From contig JACDCV010000004.1 of assembly GCA_013817375.1 (NCBI GenBank), positions 1-42,865 of the forward strand: 42,865 nucleotides of DNA. The letters run 5' to 3'. The notes beneath the pieces were generated by a model. The model made no database searches and was not told the origin of the DNA. It saw nothing but the letters and a program-made list of their open reading frames with translations. This document shows positions 25,764 through 35,336 of the stretch, piece after piece. Every line of letters starts with the position of its first letter. Positions within the stretch are counted from its first letter, which is position 1. The DNA comes from Sphingomonas sp. (lineage in GTDB: Bacteria; Pseudomonadota; Alphaproteobacteria; Sphingomonadales; Sphingomonadaceae). The translations under genes were made by a program, and so were the position numbers.

Positions 25764-28442
25764 TCAGGCCGCCAGCCTCCTCAGCACATAATGGAGGATC
25801 CCGCCGGCCTTGAAATATTCAAGCTCGTTGAACGTATCGATCCGGCAGCGGGCGGTGAAGCTGAACTCGGTGCCGTCGTCGCGGTGGACTTGCACCTCGA
25901 CCTCCTGCCGCGGCTCGAGCTCGCCGATCCGAAGCACGCTGTATTTCTCCTCGCCGGTGAGGCCGAGGCTCTGCGCTCCGTCGCCTTCCTTGAACTGCAG
26001 CGGGAGCACGCCCATCCCGAGCAGGTTGGAGCGGTGAATCCGCTCGAAGCTCTCGGCGATCACCGCTTTCACCCCGAGCAGGATGGTGCCCTTTGCCGCC
26101 CAGTCGCGCGAGCTTCCCGTGCCATATTCCTTGCCGGCGATGACGACGAGCGGCCGCTCGTCCTGCTTGTAGAGCATTGCCGCGTCATAGATCGGCATGA
26201 TCTCGCCGGTTGGCGCATAGCGGGTGAAGCCGCCCTCGACATCGTCGAGCATCTGGTTGCGGATCCGGATATTGGCAAAGGTGCCGCGCATCATCACCTG
26301 GTGGTTGCCGCGCCGCGAGCCGTAGCTATTGAACTGCCCGCGCGACACGTCGCGGTCGAGCAAATAGCGCCCAGCCGGGCTGTCCACCTTGATCGCTCCA
26401 GCCGGCGAGACGTGGTCGGTGGTGATCGAATCGCCGAACAGGGCCAGCGGCCGGGCCCGCTTGATATCGCCCGGCGGCACCGGCTCCATCGTCATGTCGG
26501 TGAAGTAAGGCGGGTTCTGGATGTAAGTGGATTGCGGCGGCCAGCTGTAGGTGGCGCCTCCGCTCACTTCGATGTCGCGCCAGCGCTCGTCACCCCGATA
26601 GACGTCGGCGTAGCGATTGCGGAACATGTCGGAGTGGACGTGGGCGTCGATCAGCTCGCGGATTTCCGCATTGGACGGCCAGATGTCCTTGAGGAAAACC
26701 GGCTCGCCGCTGGACGAGGTGCCGATCGGCTCCTGAACCATATCGGCGCGCACGGTCCCCTTGAGCGCATAAGCGACCACCAGCGGCGGCGAGGCAAGAT
26801 AATTGGCCCTGCAGTCGGGCGAGACCCGGCCTTCGAAGTTGCGATTGCCGGAAAGCACGCTGACGGCGACCAGATCATTCTCGTTGACCGCCTTTGAGAT
26901 CGGCTCCGGGAGAGGACCGCTATTCCCGATGCAGGTGGTGCAGCCATAGCCGACAAGGTCGAAACCGATCGCGTCCAGGTCATCCTGAAGGCCGCTCGCT
27001 TCCAGATAGTCGCTGACGACCTGGCTTCCCGGCGCAAGGCTGGTTTTCACCCATGGCTTCACCTGAAGACCCATTTCGCGCGCCTTCCTGGCGACGAGGC
27101 CGGCGCCGATCATCACCGACGGGTTGGACGTATTGGTGCAGCTCGTGATCGCGGCGATGACGACGTCGCCATTGCCAAGGTCGTGGTCGAGCCCCGGGAC
27201 ATCGATCCGCGGGTCATTGTGCTTGTTGTACGTCTTCTCGAGCTCGCCGTTAAACTGTTCATCGACGTTGGAAAGCAGAACCCGGTCCTGCGGGCGCTTG
27301 GGCCCGGCGAGCGACGGCTCGATGATGCTCATGTCGAGCTCGAGAGTGTCGGTGAACAAGGGATCGGGGGTGGAGGATTCGCGCCACAGGCCCTGCGCCT
27401 GGCAATACGTACGGACGAGCTCGATCTGCTCTTCATCGCGGCCGGTCAGCCGAAGATAGTCGATGGTCCGCTCGTCGATCGGGAAGAAGCCGCAGGTGGC
27501 GCCATATTCGGGCGCCATGTTGGCGATCGTCGCTCGGTCGGCGAGCGGCAGATTGTCGAGGCCCGGCCCGTAAAATTCGACGAAGCGTCCGACGACGCCC
27601 TTCTGCCTGAGCATCTGGGTGACGGTGAGCACCAGATCGGTCGCGGTGATCCCCTCGTTGAGCTGGCCATCGAGGCGGAAGCCGACGACTTCGGGGACCA
27701 GCATCGATACCGGCTGGCCAAGCATCGCCGCCTCGGCCTCGATCCCGCCGACTCCCCAGCCCAGGACCCCAAGGCCGTTGACCATGGTGGTGTGACTGTC
27801 GGTGCCGACCAGCGTGTCCGGGTAGGCGACAATTTCGCCATCCTCGCCCTCGAGAGTCCACACGCAGCGGGAAATATATTCGAGGTTCACCTGGTGGCAG
27901 ATGCCGGTCCCGGGCGGGACGACCTTGAAATTGTCGAACGACTCGCTGCCCCATTTGAGGAACTGGTAGCGCTCGCCGTTGCGCTCATATTCGATCTCGA
28001 CGTTGCGCTCGAACGCCTGCGGAGTGCCGAACTCGTCGACCATGACGCTATGGTCGATGACCAGATGAACCGGGACCAATGGGTTAATCTTCTGCGGATC
28101 GCCGCCGAGGCTCGTCATCGCATCGCGCATGGCGGCAAGATCGACGACCGCGGGAACGCCGGTGAAGTCCTGCATCAGCACCCGCGCCGGGCGGTACTGG
28201 ATTTCGCGGTTGACCTTCCGCTCCTTCAGCCAGTCGGCCATCGCCTGAAGATCCTTGGGCCTGACCGACTCGCCGTCCTCGAAGCGAAGCAGATTCTCGA
28301 GAAGCACCTTCATCGAGAAGGGCAGGCGGGAAAGATCGCCAAGCGTCTCGGCCGCCTTTGGCAGCGAATAATAGGTATACGTCCTGGAGCCGACATTGAG
28401 CGTCGAACGCGTCTTGAGACTGTCGTTGCCGGTCGGCGTCAT
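25764..28442 (-). CDS. acnA: Aconitate hydratase
   Basis: [92 protein letters not shown]. Confidence 0.97.
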   Translation of the reverse strand: MTPTGNDSLKTRSTLNVGSRTYTYYSLPKAAETLGDLSRLPFSMKVLLENLLRFEDGESVRPKDLQAMADWLKERKVNREIQYRPARVLMQDFTGVPAVVDLAAMRDAMTSLGGDPQKINPLVPVHLVIDHSVMVDEFGTPQAFERNVEIEYERNGERYQFLKWGSESFDNFKVVPPGTGICHQVNLEYISRCVWTLEGEDGEIVAYPDTLVGTDSHTTMVNGLGVLGWGVGGIEAEAAMLGQPVSMLVPEVVGFRLDGQLNEGITATDLVLTVTQMLRQKGVVGRFVEFYGPGLDNLPLADRATIANMAPEYGATCGFFPIDERTIDYLRLTGRDEEQIELVRTYCQAQGLWRESSTPDPLFTDTLELDMSIIEPSLAGPKRPQDRVLLSNVDEQFNGELEKTYNKHNDPRIDVPGLDHDLGNGDVVIAAITSCTNTSNPSVMIGAGLVARKAREMGLQVKPWVKTSLAPGSQVVSDYLEASGLQDDLDAIGFDLVGYGCTTCIGNSGPLPEPISKAVNENDLVAVSVLSGNRNFEGRVSPDCRANYLASPPLVVAYALKGTVRADMVQEPIGTSSSGEPVFLKDIWPSNAEIRELIDAHVHSDMFRNRYADVYRGDERWRDIEVSGGATYSWPPQSTYIQNPPYFTDMTMEPVPPGDIKRARPLALFGDSITTDHVSPAGAIKVDSPAGRYLLDRDVSRGQFNSYGSRRGNHQVMMRGTFANIRIRNQMLDDVEGGFTRYAPTGEIMPIYDAAMLYKQDERPLVVIAGKEYGTGSSRDWAAKGTILLGVKAVIAESFERIHRSNLLGMGVLPLQFKEGDGAQSLGLTGEEKYSVLRIGELEPRQEVEVQVHRDDGTEFSFTARCRIDTFNELEYFKAGGILHYVLRRLAA

Positions 28443-28661
28443 CCTGTTTCCTTGGCTTTGCTTCAATTGCCGCAATTGGTTCGGTGAGCGCCCCTTAGCA
28501 ATGGGGCAACGCACCCGCAAAGCCGAGGTTCAGCTTCAGCTTCATTCCGTCTGCGTTCGGATGAGCCGGGAGGGGGATGAGGTGAGCCCGCGCGACTCCA
28601 CCAAAGACCTCGAACGCGCTAATGTGATGACGCTGGCCAGAAAAGGGAGAAAACGGCGAAC

Positions 28662-28862
28662 ATGCCTCATGACCGCGAATACTTCCGCCAGCGCGAAGTC
28701 CAGGCCCGAGCGGCCGCATTCCGCAGGGATGAAGGCGAAGACGTGGAAATCGCCGGCCAGCTTGCCCTCGCTTATTCCGCACTTGCCCGCCGCCGCGCCG
28801 CCGCCCCGGACGGGTCCGCCCCCGCCCCCTCGGCTGTGGCTGACGAGAAGCTGGAAGCCTAG
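28662..28862 (+). CDS. Small hypothetical protein (66 aa)
   Basis: MPHDREYFRQREVQARAAAFRRDEGEDVEIAGQLALAYSALARRR...; purine-rich GGGAG upstream. Confidence 0.45.
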   Translation: MPHDREYFRQREVQARAAAFRRDEGEDVEIAGQLALAYSALARRRAAAPDGSAPAPSAVADEKLEA

Positions 28863-29037
28863 ACTCCCTCCCGCTTTGTTCAAAGTTGGTTTCACGCATC
28901 ACCGCGGACCTCAAGCGCAAGCGAAAGAGTGGACCTGCAACCCCGTTCAGGCATAAGCTAAAGCCTTGAGCTAAAAGCTTGCGGCACCAATCGTGCGCAC
29001 AATCATTAAACCTGCAACGGATATCTGGAGACCATGA

Positions 29038-29565
29038 GTGAAGAGTCTCGCAATTGCTTTTTGTGCCGGCCTGGTCGCGCTTTCTCAATCGGGCGCGGCT
29101 TCGGCGAATGAAATCTTCGGGGGAATCTATGTTCACGGGGTCGATACCCCGCTGACGCTAGGCGGCGATCCGGAAGGCGGCGTCGACGTCCAGGTCGGGT
29201 GGCGCGGCGACCGAATCGGCCGCACGCCGCTGCAGCCTTATGCGTTCGGCGCTCTCAACAGCGCCGGCAACACCAGCTACGCCGCAGTCGGACTGTCGGC
29301 GAAGTTTGGTGACAGGGTCTATGTGCGGCCAGGGCTGGGACTTGCGGTCCACACCGGCTCGGCCGCCAGGTTCGACAATCCATTCAACGACAAGGTCGAA
29401 TTCGGGTCGCGGGTGCTGTTCGAGTCGGAAGTGGCTGTCGGCGTTCGCGTATCGCCGCGGGTCACGGCCGAAGCCAGCCTGGTGCACCTGAGCCACGCGA
29501 CGATTTTCAGCGGGCAGAACCCGGGGATCGACAATATCGGCGTTCGGGTGAACTTCGACTTCTGA
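29038..29565 (+). CDS. PagL-like lipid A deacylase / acyloxyacyl hydrolase family outer membrane protein
   Basis: Signal peptide; C-terminal HLSHATIFSGQNPGIDNIGVRVNFDF (His-Ser motif plus NPG(I/L)D..GVR); GTG start with GGAGA upstream. Confidence 0.75.
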   Translation: MKSLAIAFCAGLVALSQSGAASANEIFGGIYVHGVDTPLTLGGDPEGGVDVQVGWRGDRIGRTPLQPYAFGALNSAGNTSYAAVGLSAKFGDRVYVRPGLGLAVHTGSAARFDNPFNDKVEFGSRVLFESEVAVGVRVSPRVTAEASLVHLSHATIFSGQNPGIDNIGVRVNFDF

Positions 29566-29570
29566 CGGCT

Positions 29571-30962
29571 CTAGCGGCCGACCATCGATCCTGGCTTCAC
29601 GACCCGCTCGAAAGTCTCCTCATCGACATGGCCGAGCTCGAGCCCGGCTTCTTTTAAAGTCTTGCCGGTCTTGTGCGCGTGCTTGGCGATCTCGGCCGCC
29701 TTGTCATAGCCGATCTCCGGAGCAAGCGCCGTCACCAGCATCAGCGAGCGCTCGAGAAGGTCGCTGATCCTCGCCTCGTCCGGCTCCAGACCTTCGAGGC
29801 AGCGCTCGCAAAAGCTCTCCATCCCGATCGCGAGCAGGGTGATCGATCGAATGATGTTCGCGCCAATGAGCGGCTTGAACACGTTGAGCTCGAGGTGGCC
29901 CTGGAGCCCGCCGATCGTAACCGCGACATGATTGCCCATCACCTGGGCGGCAACCATCGTCAGCATTTCCACCTGGGTCGGGTTGACCTTGCCCGGCATG
30001 ATCGAGCTTCCCGGCTCATTCTCGGGAAGTTTCAGCTCACCGAGACCGCAGCGCGGGCCGGAACCCATCAGCCGGATGTCGTTGGCGATCTTGGTCAGCG
30101 ACACGGCGAGCGTGTTCAGGGCGCCTGAAAGCTCCACCATCGTATCGTGAGCGGCCATTTCGGCGAACTTGTTGGGCGCCGAGGTGAACGGCAAACGCGT
30201 GAGATTGGCAACTTCCCTGGCGACCGCCTCGTCGAATCCCTTCGGGGTATTGAGCCCGGTGCCCACAGCGGTCCCGCCCTGCGCCAGCCGATAGATGCGC
30301 GGCATCAGCTCCTCGAGCCGGGCGATATTGGCTTCCATCTGCGCTGAATAGCCGGAGAATTCCTGGCCGAGCGTCAGCGGAGTCGCATCCTGCAAATGCG
30401 TGCGGCCGATCTTGACGATATCGTCCCACTTGCGCGCCAGCTCGGCGAGCAGCCGGTGCATCTCTTTGGCCGCGGGAAGGAGCCTGGAGGTGATCGCCCG
30501 GGCGGCGCTGATGTGCATCGCGGTCGGGAAGCTGTCGTTCGACGACTGGCTCTTGTTGACATGGTCGTTGGGGTGAACCGGCTCCTTGCCGCCTCGCTTT
30601 CCGGTCAGCTTCTCGTTGGCGCGGCCGGCGATCACCTCGTTGGCGTTCATGTTGGACTGGGTGCCGGAGCCGGTCTGCCAGATGACCAGCGGGAACTGGT
30701 TGTCGAGGTCGCCGCAAGCGACTTCGCCGGCGGCCTGCTGGATCGCTTCGGCAAGCTCGGCGTCGAGCAAACCTTCGCGCGCATTCACCCGTGCCGCCGC
30801 CTGCTTGACGAAGCCGAGCGCGTGGATGATCTCGACCGGCAGCGCCTCGCGCGGCCCGAACGGGAAGTTGCCGATCGACCGCTCGGTCTGCGCTCCCCAA
30901 TAAGCGTCGGCAGGAACGTCGATGGGTCCGAAGCTGTCGGTTTCGGTGCGATTGCTGCTCAT
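29571..30962 (-). CDS. fumC: Fumarate hydratase class II
   Basis: [67 protein letters not shown], signature [13 protein letters not shown]. Confidence 0.97.
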   Translation of the reverse strand: MSSNRTETDSFGPIDVPADAYWGAQTERSIGNFPFGPREALPVEIIHALGFVKQAAARVNAREGLLDAELAEAIQQAAGEVACGDLDNQFPLVIWQTGSGTQSNMNANEVIAGRANEKLTGKRGGKEPVHPNDHVNKSQSSNDSFPTAMHISAARAITSRLLPAAKEMHRLLAELARKWDDIVKIGRTHLQDATPLTLGQEFSGYSAQMEANIARLEELMPRIYRLAQGGTAVGTGLNTPKGFDEAVAREVANLTRLPFTSAPNKFAEMAAHDTMVELSGALNTLAVSLTKIANDIRLMGSGPRCGLGELKLPENEPGSSIMPGKVNPTQVEMLTMVAAQVMGNHVAVTIGGLQGHLELNVFKPLIGANIIRSITLLAIGMESFCERCLEGLEPDEARISDLLERSLMLVTALAPEIGYDKAAEIAKHAHKTGKTLKEAGLELGHVDEETFERVVKPGSMVGR

Positions 30963-30981
30963 CAGATTCTCACTTGCATGG

Positions 30982-31049
30982 CGTCATCGCGAGGAGCGGT
31001 AGCGACGAAGCGATCCAGCGCGACTGCTTCGCTTGCGCTCGCAATGACG
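30982..31049. repeat. REP-like palindrome, intergenic relative of the 8701-8778 element
   Basis: CGTCATCGCGAGGAGCGGTAGCGACGAAGCGATCCAGCGCGACTGCTTCGCTTGCGCTCGCAATGACG; same terminal CGTCAT.GCGAGGAGCG and CTCGCAATGACG ends. Confidence 0.85.
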
Positions 31050-31058
31050 GCGCTCCTG

Positions 31059-31544
31059 TTATTTTTTGCGCGTGAAGTCCACGCTGACGACGTTCGATCC
31101 GTCGTCGGCGACGGCTCCCACCGAGGGCGAGTCATTTTGCGCCTGCTCATGCTCCTCGGGCGCCGGCTCGGCAGCATTTGCCTGAAACTTGAGGCTGAAA
31201 TCCACGGCCGGGTCGACGAACTCGGTCACTGCAGCGAAGGGCACGTGCAAGGTTGACGGCACCCCACCGAACGACAGGCCGACCGAAAAGGCATCCTGTT
31301 CGACCTTCAGGTCCCAGAAGCGGTGCTGGATGATGATGGTCATCTCTTCGGGGAACTGCTCGGTGAGATGTTTGGGGATCAACACGCCCGGCATCCGGGT
31401 CTGGAAGGTGATGTAGAAATGGTGAGGCCCGGCGAGCCCGCCGGACCGCTCGACCTCGCCGAGCACTCGCCCGACGACATCGCGAAGCGCCTCCTGCACG
31501 ATTTCGTCGTACGGAATCAGGCTTTCTGGAGTCTCGTCGCTCAT
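31059..31544 (-). CDS. sspB: SspB-like ClpXP adaptor / stringent starvation protein B homologue
   Basis: IPYDEIVQEALRDVVGRVLGEVERSGGLAGPHHFYITFQTRMPGVLIPKHLTEQFPEEMTIIIQHRFWDLKV. ORF track start is over-extended. Confidence 0.88.
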   Translation of the reverse strand: MSDETPESLIPYDEIVQEALRDVVGRVLGEVERSGGLAGPHHFYITFQTRMPGVLIPKHLTEQFPEEMTIIIQHRFWDLKVEQDAFSVGLSFGGVPSTLHVPFAAVTEFVDPAVDFSLKFQANAAEPAPEEHEQAQNDSPSVGAVADDGSNVVSVDFTRKK

Positions 31545-31594
31545 CGATTCGGGTGGTAACGAGGCGACGTTCCCGGTCAAGCGGAGTTGAGTTG

Positions 31595-31972
31595 ATGCCG
31601 ATCGATCCGACGCAGCCTTACGACGACAGCAATGTCTTCGCGAAGATCCTTCGCGGCGAGCTTCCATGCAAGAAGGTCCATGAAGACGAATGGGCACTCG
31701 CCTTCCACGACATCAACCCCATCGCCCCCGTCCATATCCTGGTGATTCCCAAGGGCAATTACGTCTCCTGGGACGATTTCGCCGAACAGGCGTCGGATGC
31801 AGAGCTTGCCGGATTCGTCCGTGCAGTCGGCAAGGTCGCCCGCGACCAGCAGCTCGAGGTCCAGGGCTACCGGCTTCTCGCCAACACCGGAAAGCGCGCC
31901 GGTCAGGAGGTTCCGCACCTCCATGTTCACATCTTCGGCGGGCAGCCGCTGGGACCGATGCTAGCCCGCTGA
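31595..31972 (+). CDS. HIT family hydrolase
   Basis: NVFAKILRGELPCKKVHEDEWALAFHDINPIAPVHILVIPK and HIT motif HLHVHIFGG. Confidence 0.95.
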   Translation: MPIDPTQPYDDSNVFAKILRGELPCKKVHEDEWALAFHDINPIAPVHILVIPKGNYVSWDDFAEQASDAELAGFVRAVGKVARDQQLEVQGYRLLANTGKRAGQEVPHLHVHIFGGQPLGPMLAR

Positions 31973-32045
31973 GCGTTTTCGCCGTTGCGTGTGCAGCAAC
32001 AGCCGCTAGGCTCCGGCGCAATTCAGGCCTTAACAGGGGTGTTCA

Positions 32046-33677
32046 ATGGCGACTTCACCATCTCGCGGCGGGTTGTTTGGCCGCGTAAAGCCACTCGACG
32101 CAATCCTGGCTACTGCCGAAAAGAAGGGGCTTCACCGCTCGCTTGGCGCCGTGCAGCTGACCTTGTTCGGCGTTGGCTGCATCATCGGCACCGGCATTTT
32201 CGTCCTGACTTCGGTCGGGGCTCAGAAGGCCGGCCCGGGGCTGATGATCAGCTTCATCATCGCCGGCGCGGTGTGCGTGGTGGCGGCGCTTTGCTATGCG
32301 GAGATCGCCTCGATGGTGCCGGTCTCCGGCTCCGCCTACACTTACAGTTATGCAGTTCAGGGCGAGCTGCTCGCCTGGACGGTCGGCTGGGCGCTGCTTC
32401 TTGAATATGCGGTCGGCGCGTCGGCGGTGTCGGTGGGCTGGTCCAACTATTTCACAAATTCGGTCCTCCAAGCGTCGATGGGGATAGACCTGCCCGCCTG
32501 GATAAAGACCGGCCCGCTCATTTTCGGTGGCGAGCCTGGCGGGCTGATCAACCTTCCGGCAGCGACGATCGCACTCCTCGTTACCTGGCTGCTTGTGATC
32601 GGCACTACCGAGAGCGCTCGGGTCAATGCAGTTCTGGTCGCGATCAAGGTGACCGCGCTGGTCGTGTTTATCGCTCTCACGATCCCCGCCATCGAAGGCG
32701 ATAATTTCAGCCCATTCATGCCGGGAGGCGTATTCGGCGGCTTCGGCTCGGGCGTTGGAGTCCTTGGCGCCGCGGCGACGATGTTCTTCGCCTATATCGG
32801 CTTCGATGCGGTCTCGACCGCCGCCGAGGAGACCAAGAACCCGCAGCGCAACGTTCCCATCGGCCTCATCGGAAGCCTCGCCATCTGCACGGTCTTTTAC
32901 ATATTGGTGACCGCCGGCGCGATCGGCGCTGCGGGCGGCGCTCCCATCATGGGCGCCGACGGAGCGCCGCTCTCGACCGGTTCGGAAGCGCTCGCCCGCG
33001 CCTGCGCCCTTCCGGAGAATGCGCAAGCTTTGGTCTGCTCGGGAGAGCCGCTGGCGCATGTGCTGAGGCAGATCGGCTTTGGAACGATCGGCAACATGCT
33101 CGGCTATGCCGCCTTCATCGCTCTGCCGTCGGTGGTTCTGATTCTGATCTTCGGCCTCACCCGCATCTGCTTCGTGATGGGCCGCGACGGTCTTCTCCCC
33201 GAGCGGCTGGCGACGGTTCATCCCAAGTGGAAGACCCCGCACGTGGTGACGATCATCACCGGGTCGGTCATCGCCGTGCTTGCGGCGCTGTTCCCGGTCG
33301 GCCAGCTCGCCGACATCGCCAACGCCGGAACGCTCTACGCCTTCATGATGGTGGCGATCGCGGTATGGACGCTTCGCCGCCGCGACCCGGACCGGGTGCG
33401 GCCGTTCCGGGTGCCGGCGCTGTGGCTCGTCGCGCCGCTGACCATCGCCGGCTGCCTGTTCCTGTTCCTCAACCTTCCGACGGAAGCCCTGATCGGACTG
33501 CCGCTGTGGGGAGCGATCGGCCTCGTCGTCTATTTTGCCTACGGCTATCGCAAGAGCCATCTCGGCCTCGGCCTGGTCGAGGTCCACGAGCCCGAGATCC
33601 ACGACATCGACCCGAGCATCCCGGGCGTGGACGAACGCGATCCGCTCGATCCGCCGCGCAGGCCCCCGGGGCTCTAG
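32046..33677 (+). CDS. APC-family amino acid permease
   Basis: LTLFGVGCIIGTGIFVLTSVGA, FAYIGFDAVSTAAEETKNPQRNVPIG, multiple hydrophobic segments. Confidence 0.93.
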   Translation: MATSPSRGGLFGRVKPLDAILATAEKKGLHRSLGAVQLTLFGVGCIIGTGIFVLTSVGAQKAGPGLMISFIIAGAVCVVAALCYAEIASMVPVSGSAYTYSYAVQGELLAWTVGWALLLEYAVGASAVSVGWSNYFTNSVLQASMGIDLPAWIKTGPLIFGGEPGGLINLPAATIALLVTWLLVIGTTESARVNAVLVAIKVTALVVFIALTIPAIEGDNFSPFMPGGVFGGFGSGVGVLGAAATMFFAYIGFDAVSTAAEETKNPQRNVPIGLIGSLAICTVFYILVTAGAIGAAGGAPIMGADGAPLSTGSEALARACALPENAQALVCSGEPLAHVLRQIGFGTIGNMLGYAAFIALPSVVLILIFGLTRICFVMGRDGLLPERLATVHPKWKTPHVVTIITGSVIAVLAALFPVGQLADIANAGTLYAFMMVAIAVWTLRRRDPDRVRPFRVPALWLVAPLTIAGCLFLFLNLPTEALIGLPLWGAIGLVVYFAYGYRKSHLGLGLVEVHEPEIHDIDPSIPGVDERDPLDPPRRPPGL

Positions 33678-33746
33678 TCTAGGCCTGATTTGAACTGCGC
33701 CACATCGGCGTGACGTGAACGTAAATGGGAAACGAGGGACCAAGCC

Positions 33747-35336
33747 ATGGCGGCAGCTGCTCAGGACCAGGCCGCGGCCTGGGGTGTGATCGACTGGGTC
33801 ACCAACGTCTCGGACTTCATCTGGGGCGGCAGCTGGAACGGCGAGCAGGCGATCCCGTTTCCGCCGATGATCCTGATCCTGCTTGGGATCGGGCTGTTCA
33901 TGATGATCGGCCTTCGCTTCTACCCGATCACTCAGCTGTGGCCGGCGTTCAAGGGCATCTTCAAGAAATCCGGGGATGAGACCTCCGGAGAAATTTCGCC
34001 GTTCGCCGCATTGTCCACGGCTCTGTCCGGGCAGGTCGGAACCGGCAATCTCGCGGGCGTTGCCACGGCAATCGCGCTCGGCGGGCCCGGTGCGATCTTC
34101 TGGATGTGGATCACCGCGCTCATTGGCATGGCTTTGGCGTTCGCCGAGGGCTCGCTTGCGATCCGCTATCGCGAAATCACTCCCGGCGGCACCTATCGCG
34201 GCGGGCCGATGAGCTACATAACTTATGGCCTCGGGCCGAAGTGGAAGTGGCTCGCAATCCTGTTCTCGCTCGGAACCCTTTTCTCGGCGATCGTCACCGG
34301 AAACATGATCCAGGCCAATTCGGTCGGCGATTCCTTCGCACAGCTGACCGGCATGGAGGAATGGATCGGCGGCGCTCTTATCGCCGCCTTGGTGTTCGTT
34401 GTCATCATCGGCGGTATCAAGTCGATCGGCGCGGTTGCCGAGAAGGTCGTTCCGACCATGGCGGCGCTCTATCTGCTGATGGCGCTGATCGCGGTCCTCA
34501 TCAATATCGCGGACATTCCCGAGACCTTCGGCCTCATCTTCTACGGCGCCTTCAACGCCCAGTCGGCGACCGGCGGCTTCCTTGGCGCAGCGATCATCAT
34601 CGCCATGCGTGCAGGCGTCGCGCGTGGCCTGTTCTCCAACGAGGCGGGCCAGGGGTCGACCCCGATCGCTCACGCGGTCGCCCGGACCACCGATCCGGCG
34701 CTTCAGGGCCGCTTCGCGATGATGGGGACGTTCATCGATACCATCCTCGTCTGCACGATGACGGCGCTGGTGATCCTGACCGTCCAGGGAAGCTTCCCCG
34801 GAACCGATCCCACTACCGGCGTGACGACGATGCAGCAGCATGCCTGGTCATCTGACCTTCGCGGCTTCGACATGACCGCCGGCGCCTTCTCGGCGGCGTT
34901 CCCGTTCGCCATCGGTCACATCACCATCGGTGCCCTGATCGCATCGATCGCGCTTCTATTGTTCGTGTTCACGACCCTGATCACCTGGTCTTATTATGGC
35001 GAGAGGGCGATCACCTACCTCTACGACCGGATCCCCGGCGTCAGCCCCGGCGGCGAGAAAATGGTTCACATCGCGTGGCGCCTTTTGTGGTGCGTGATGA
35101 TCTGGGTCGGCTCCTACCAGGACCTGGAGCTGGTCTGGCGCTTGGGCGACATCGCCAATGCCGCAATGGCATTGCCGAACCTGATCGCTCTCGCAGTGCT
35201 TGCGCCTGTGGTGTTCGCTCTTGCGCGGGGCAACCGCTCCGCCGGCCGCGACCATGGACGCGAATGCCCGCGCGAGCTGATCGACGAGCCACTTGCAAGA
35301 CAAGCCCCCCCACCGGGGACGGAGGACCGGGCCTAG
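33747..35336 (+). CDS. Alanine/glycine:cation symporter (AGCS family)
   Basis: ALSGQVGTGNLAGVATAIALGGPGAIFWMWITALIGMA, NEAGQGSTPIAHA, multiple hydrophobic segments. Confidence 0.93.
   Translation: MAAAAQDQAAAWGVIDWVTNVSDFIWGGSWNGEQAIPFPPMILILLGIGLFMMIGLRFYPITQLWPAFKGIFKKSGDETSGEISPFAALSTALSGQVGTGNLAGVATAIALGGPGAIFWMWITALIGMALAFAEGSLAIRYREITPGGTYRGGPMSYITYGLGPKWKWLAILFSLGTLFSAIVTGNMIQANSVGDSFAQLTGMEEWIGGALIAALVFVVIIGGIKSIGAVAEKVVPTMAALYLLMALIAVLINIADIPETFGLIFYGAFNAQSATGGFLGAAIIIAMRAGVARGLFSNEAGQGSTPIAHAVARTTDPALQGRFAMMGTFIDTILVCTMTALVILTVQGSFPGTDPTTGVTTMQQHAWSSDLRGFDMTAGAFSAAFPFAIGHITIGALIASIALLLFVFTTLITWSYYGERAITYLYDRIPGVSPGGEKMVHIAWRLLWCVMIWVGSYQDLELVWRLGDIANAAMALPNLIALAVLAPVVFALARGNRSAGRDHGRECPRELIDEPLARQAPPPGTEDRA

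Noticed and set aside
27183-28487. 434-aa plus-strand ORF
   Set aside because: Antisense shadow of acnA.
28495-28640. Minus-strand stretch [39 protein letters not shown] between acnA and a small ORF, considered as a gene remnant
   Set aside because: No family recognised and no intact gene; could be chance coding potential. A blastx search would be needed.
32055-34841. 928-aa minus-strand ORF antisense to both transporters
   Set aside because: Polar, low-complexity (H/R/D/E/G-rich) translation typical of the complementary strand of hydrophobic GC-rich genes; both plus-strand genes have clear family motifs.
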